Position numbers and translations under genes: made by a program. The notes under the pieces are model-generated. The model saw only the letters and a program-made list of their open reading frames with translations, had not been told where the DNA came from and searched no databases. From Acidobacteriota bacterium (GTDB lineage: Bacteria; Acidobacteriota; Terriglobia; Terriglobales; Acidobacteriaceae), in contig QHZW01000110.1 in the NCBI GenBank assembly GCA_003224815.1, positions 1-34,543 of the forward strand: a DNA stretch of 34,543 nucleotides, in the 5' to 3' direction. How positions within the stretch are numbered: the first letter of the stretch is position 1; each line of letters opens with the position of its first letter. This document shows positions 34,350 through 34,543 of the stretch, piece by piece.

Positions 34350-34407
34350 AACTTGTTGTTAGCAAGTTAAAATGTCCGGTTTTCTTAGCAGGTGACATGT
34401 CCGGTTT
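34350..34407. repeat. Stem and direct-repeat block, possible IS-end remnant
   Basis: AACTTG-ttgttag-CAAGTT (34350-34368) followed by two copies of ATGTCCGGTTT (34372-34382 and 34397-34407) 25 bases apart. Repeated short motifs next to an inverted repeat are typical of insertion-sequence ends, but no transposase lies in the window. The stretch 34118-34349 before it holds only the leader of the adjacent gene; I see nothing else. Confidence 0.35.
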
Positions 34408-34431
34408 GAGTTAATGAACCAGCAGCAGTCG

Positions 34432-34533
34432 GGGCTGTGGGAAAGTGGGAATCCCGCGGTTTTTGCGGGATTTCCAAGCGCGGTGGGAAAGTCGGGTTTT
34501 TGACTTTTCCACCCCGCGTCTTTTCCACAGCCC
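34432..34533. other. Three-stem structured element with DnaA-box-like 9-mers
   Basis: Outer stem GGGCTGTGGGAAAG (34432-34445) pairs with CTTTTCCACAGCCC (34520-34533) with one G-T pair. Inside are two hairpins: AATCCCGC-ggttttt-GCGGGATT (34450-34472, extended by GG/CC) and GGTGGGAAAGTC-gggttttt-GACTTTTCCACC (34482-34513). Together they make a three-way junction on either strand. TTTTCCACA and related 9-mers resemble variant DnaA boxes. It could be a dispersed structured repeat, a non-coding RNA or a replication-linked element; it ends ten bases before the window edge. Confidence 0.6.
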
Positions 34534-34543
34534 GTCGCGCCGG

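Overview
The window looks like chromosomal DNA of an Acidobacteriota bacterium, probably class Terriglobia (Koribacter-like). The basis is moderately GC-rich coding DNA, a GTP-dependent PEP carboxykinase, a complete SUF operon ending in sufU and sufT, many short GC-rich hairpin repeats between genes, and small lysine-rich and coupled hypothetical genes. This placement is inferred from gene content and style; no database search was possible. No rRNA, complete tRNA, CRISPR array or complete insertion sequence was seen.

Layout. 1-4.5 kb (minus strand): a tRNA-dihydrouridine synthase cut by the window edge, a small protein translationally coupled to a phytoene-desaturase-like FAD oxidoreductase, and a lipase-maturation-factor-like membrane protein. 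4.6-11.1 kb (plus strand): a SUF iron-sulfur assembly operon, sufR-B-C-D-S-U-T, with a well-formed promoter and an IscR-type operator-like site ahead of the Rrf2 regulator. 11.1-13.0 kb: pckG, convergent with the operon. 13.4-15.6 kb: a secreted metallophosphoesterase (plus) and a STAS plus degenerate-receiver protein (minus). 15.7-23.3 kb (minus strand): an isoprenoid and envelope-lipid cluster transcribed uppS, cdsA, a membrane protein, dxr, rseP, a broken YCF48-like propeller gene, then ispG. Dxr and IspG act in the MEP pathway, UppS makes the polyprenyl carrier, CdsA makes CDP-diacylglycerol, and RseP is an envelope-stress protease. 23.5-29.0 kb (plus strand): a ClC chloride transporter with CBS domains, rsmE, and a large UvrD-helicase/RecB-nuclease fusion with a four-cysteine iron-sulfur signature. 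29.0-31.2 kb: a tiny lysine-rich peptide gene missed by the ORF track, an acetyl-CoA acetyltransferase, and a broken ORF6N gene with paired palindromes. 31.3-34.5 kb: comM interrupted by one extra base, a second secreted metallophosphoesterase-like protein, and a highly structured repeat at the right edge.

The most unusual features are: (i) a 15-residue peptide gene (8 Lys) with a good sigma70 promoter and a terminator; (ii) two near-identical 27-29 nt perfect palindromes, one inside the ORF6N gene encoding its LRSQIVTSS motif and one outside any coding frame just past its stop; (iii) a palindromic repeat inserted in frame in dusB; (iv) an IscR-like operator at the suf promoter; (v) a three-stem element at the right edge. 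Three genes (the YCF48-like gene twice, comM once) carry offsets equal to one extra base, and the end of dxr may be a fourth case. This is either recent decay or insertion errors in the assembly. The 722-codon ORF at 15701-17869 is therefore an artefact joining a broken propeller gene to ispG.
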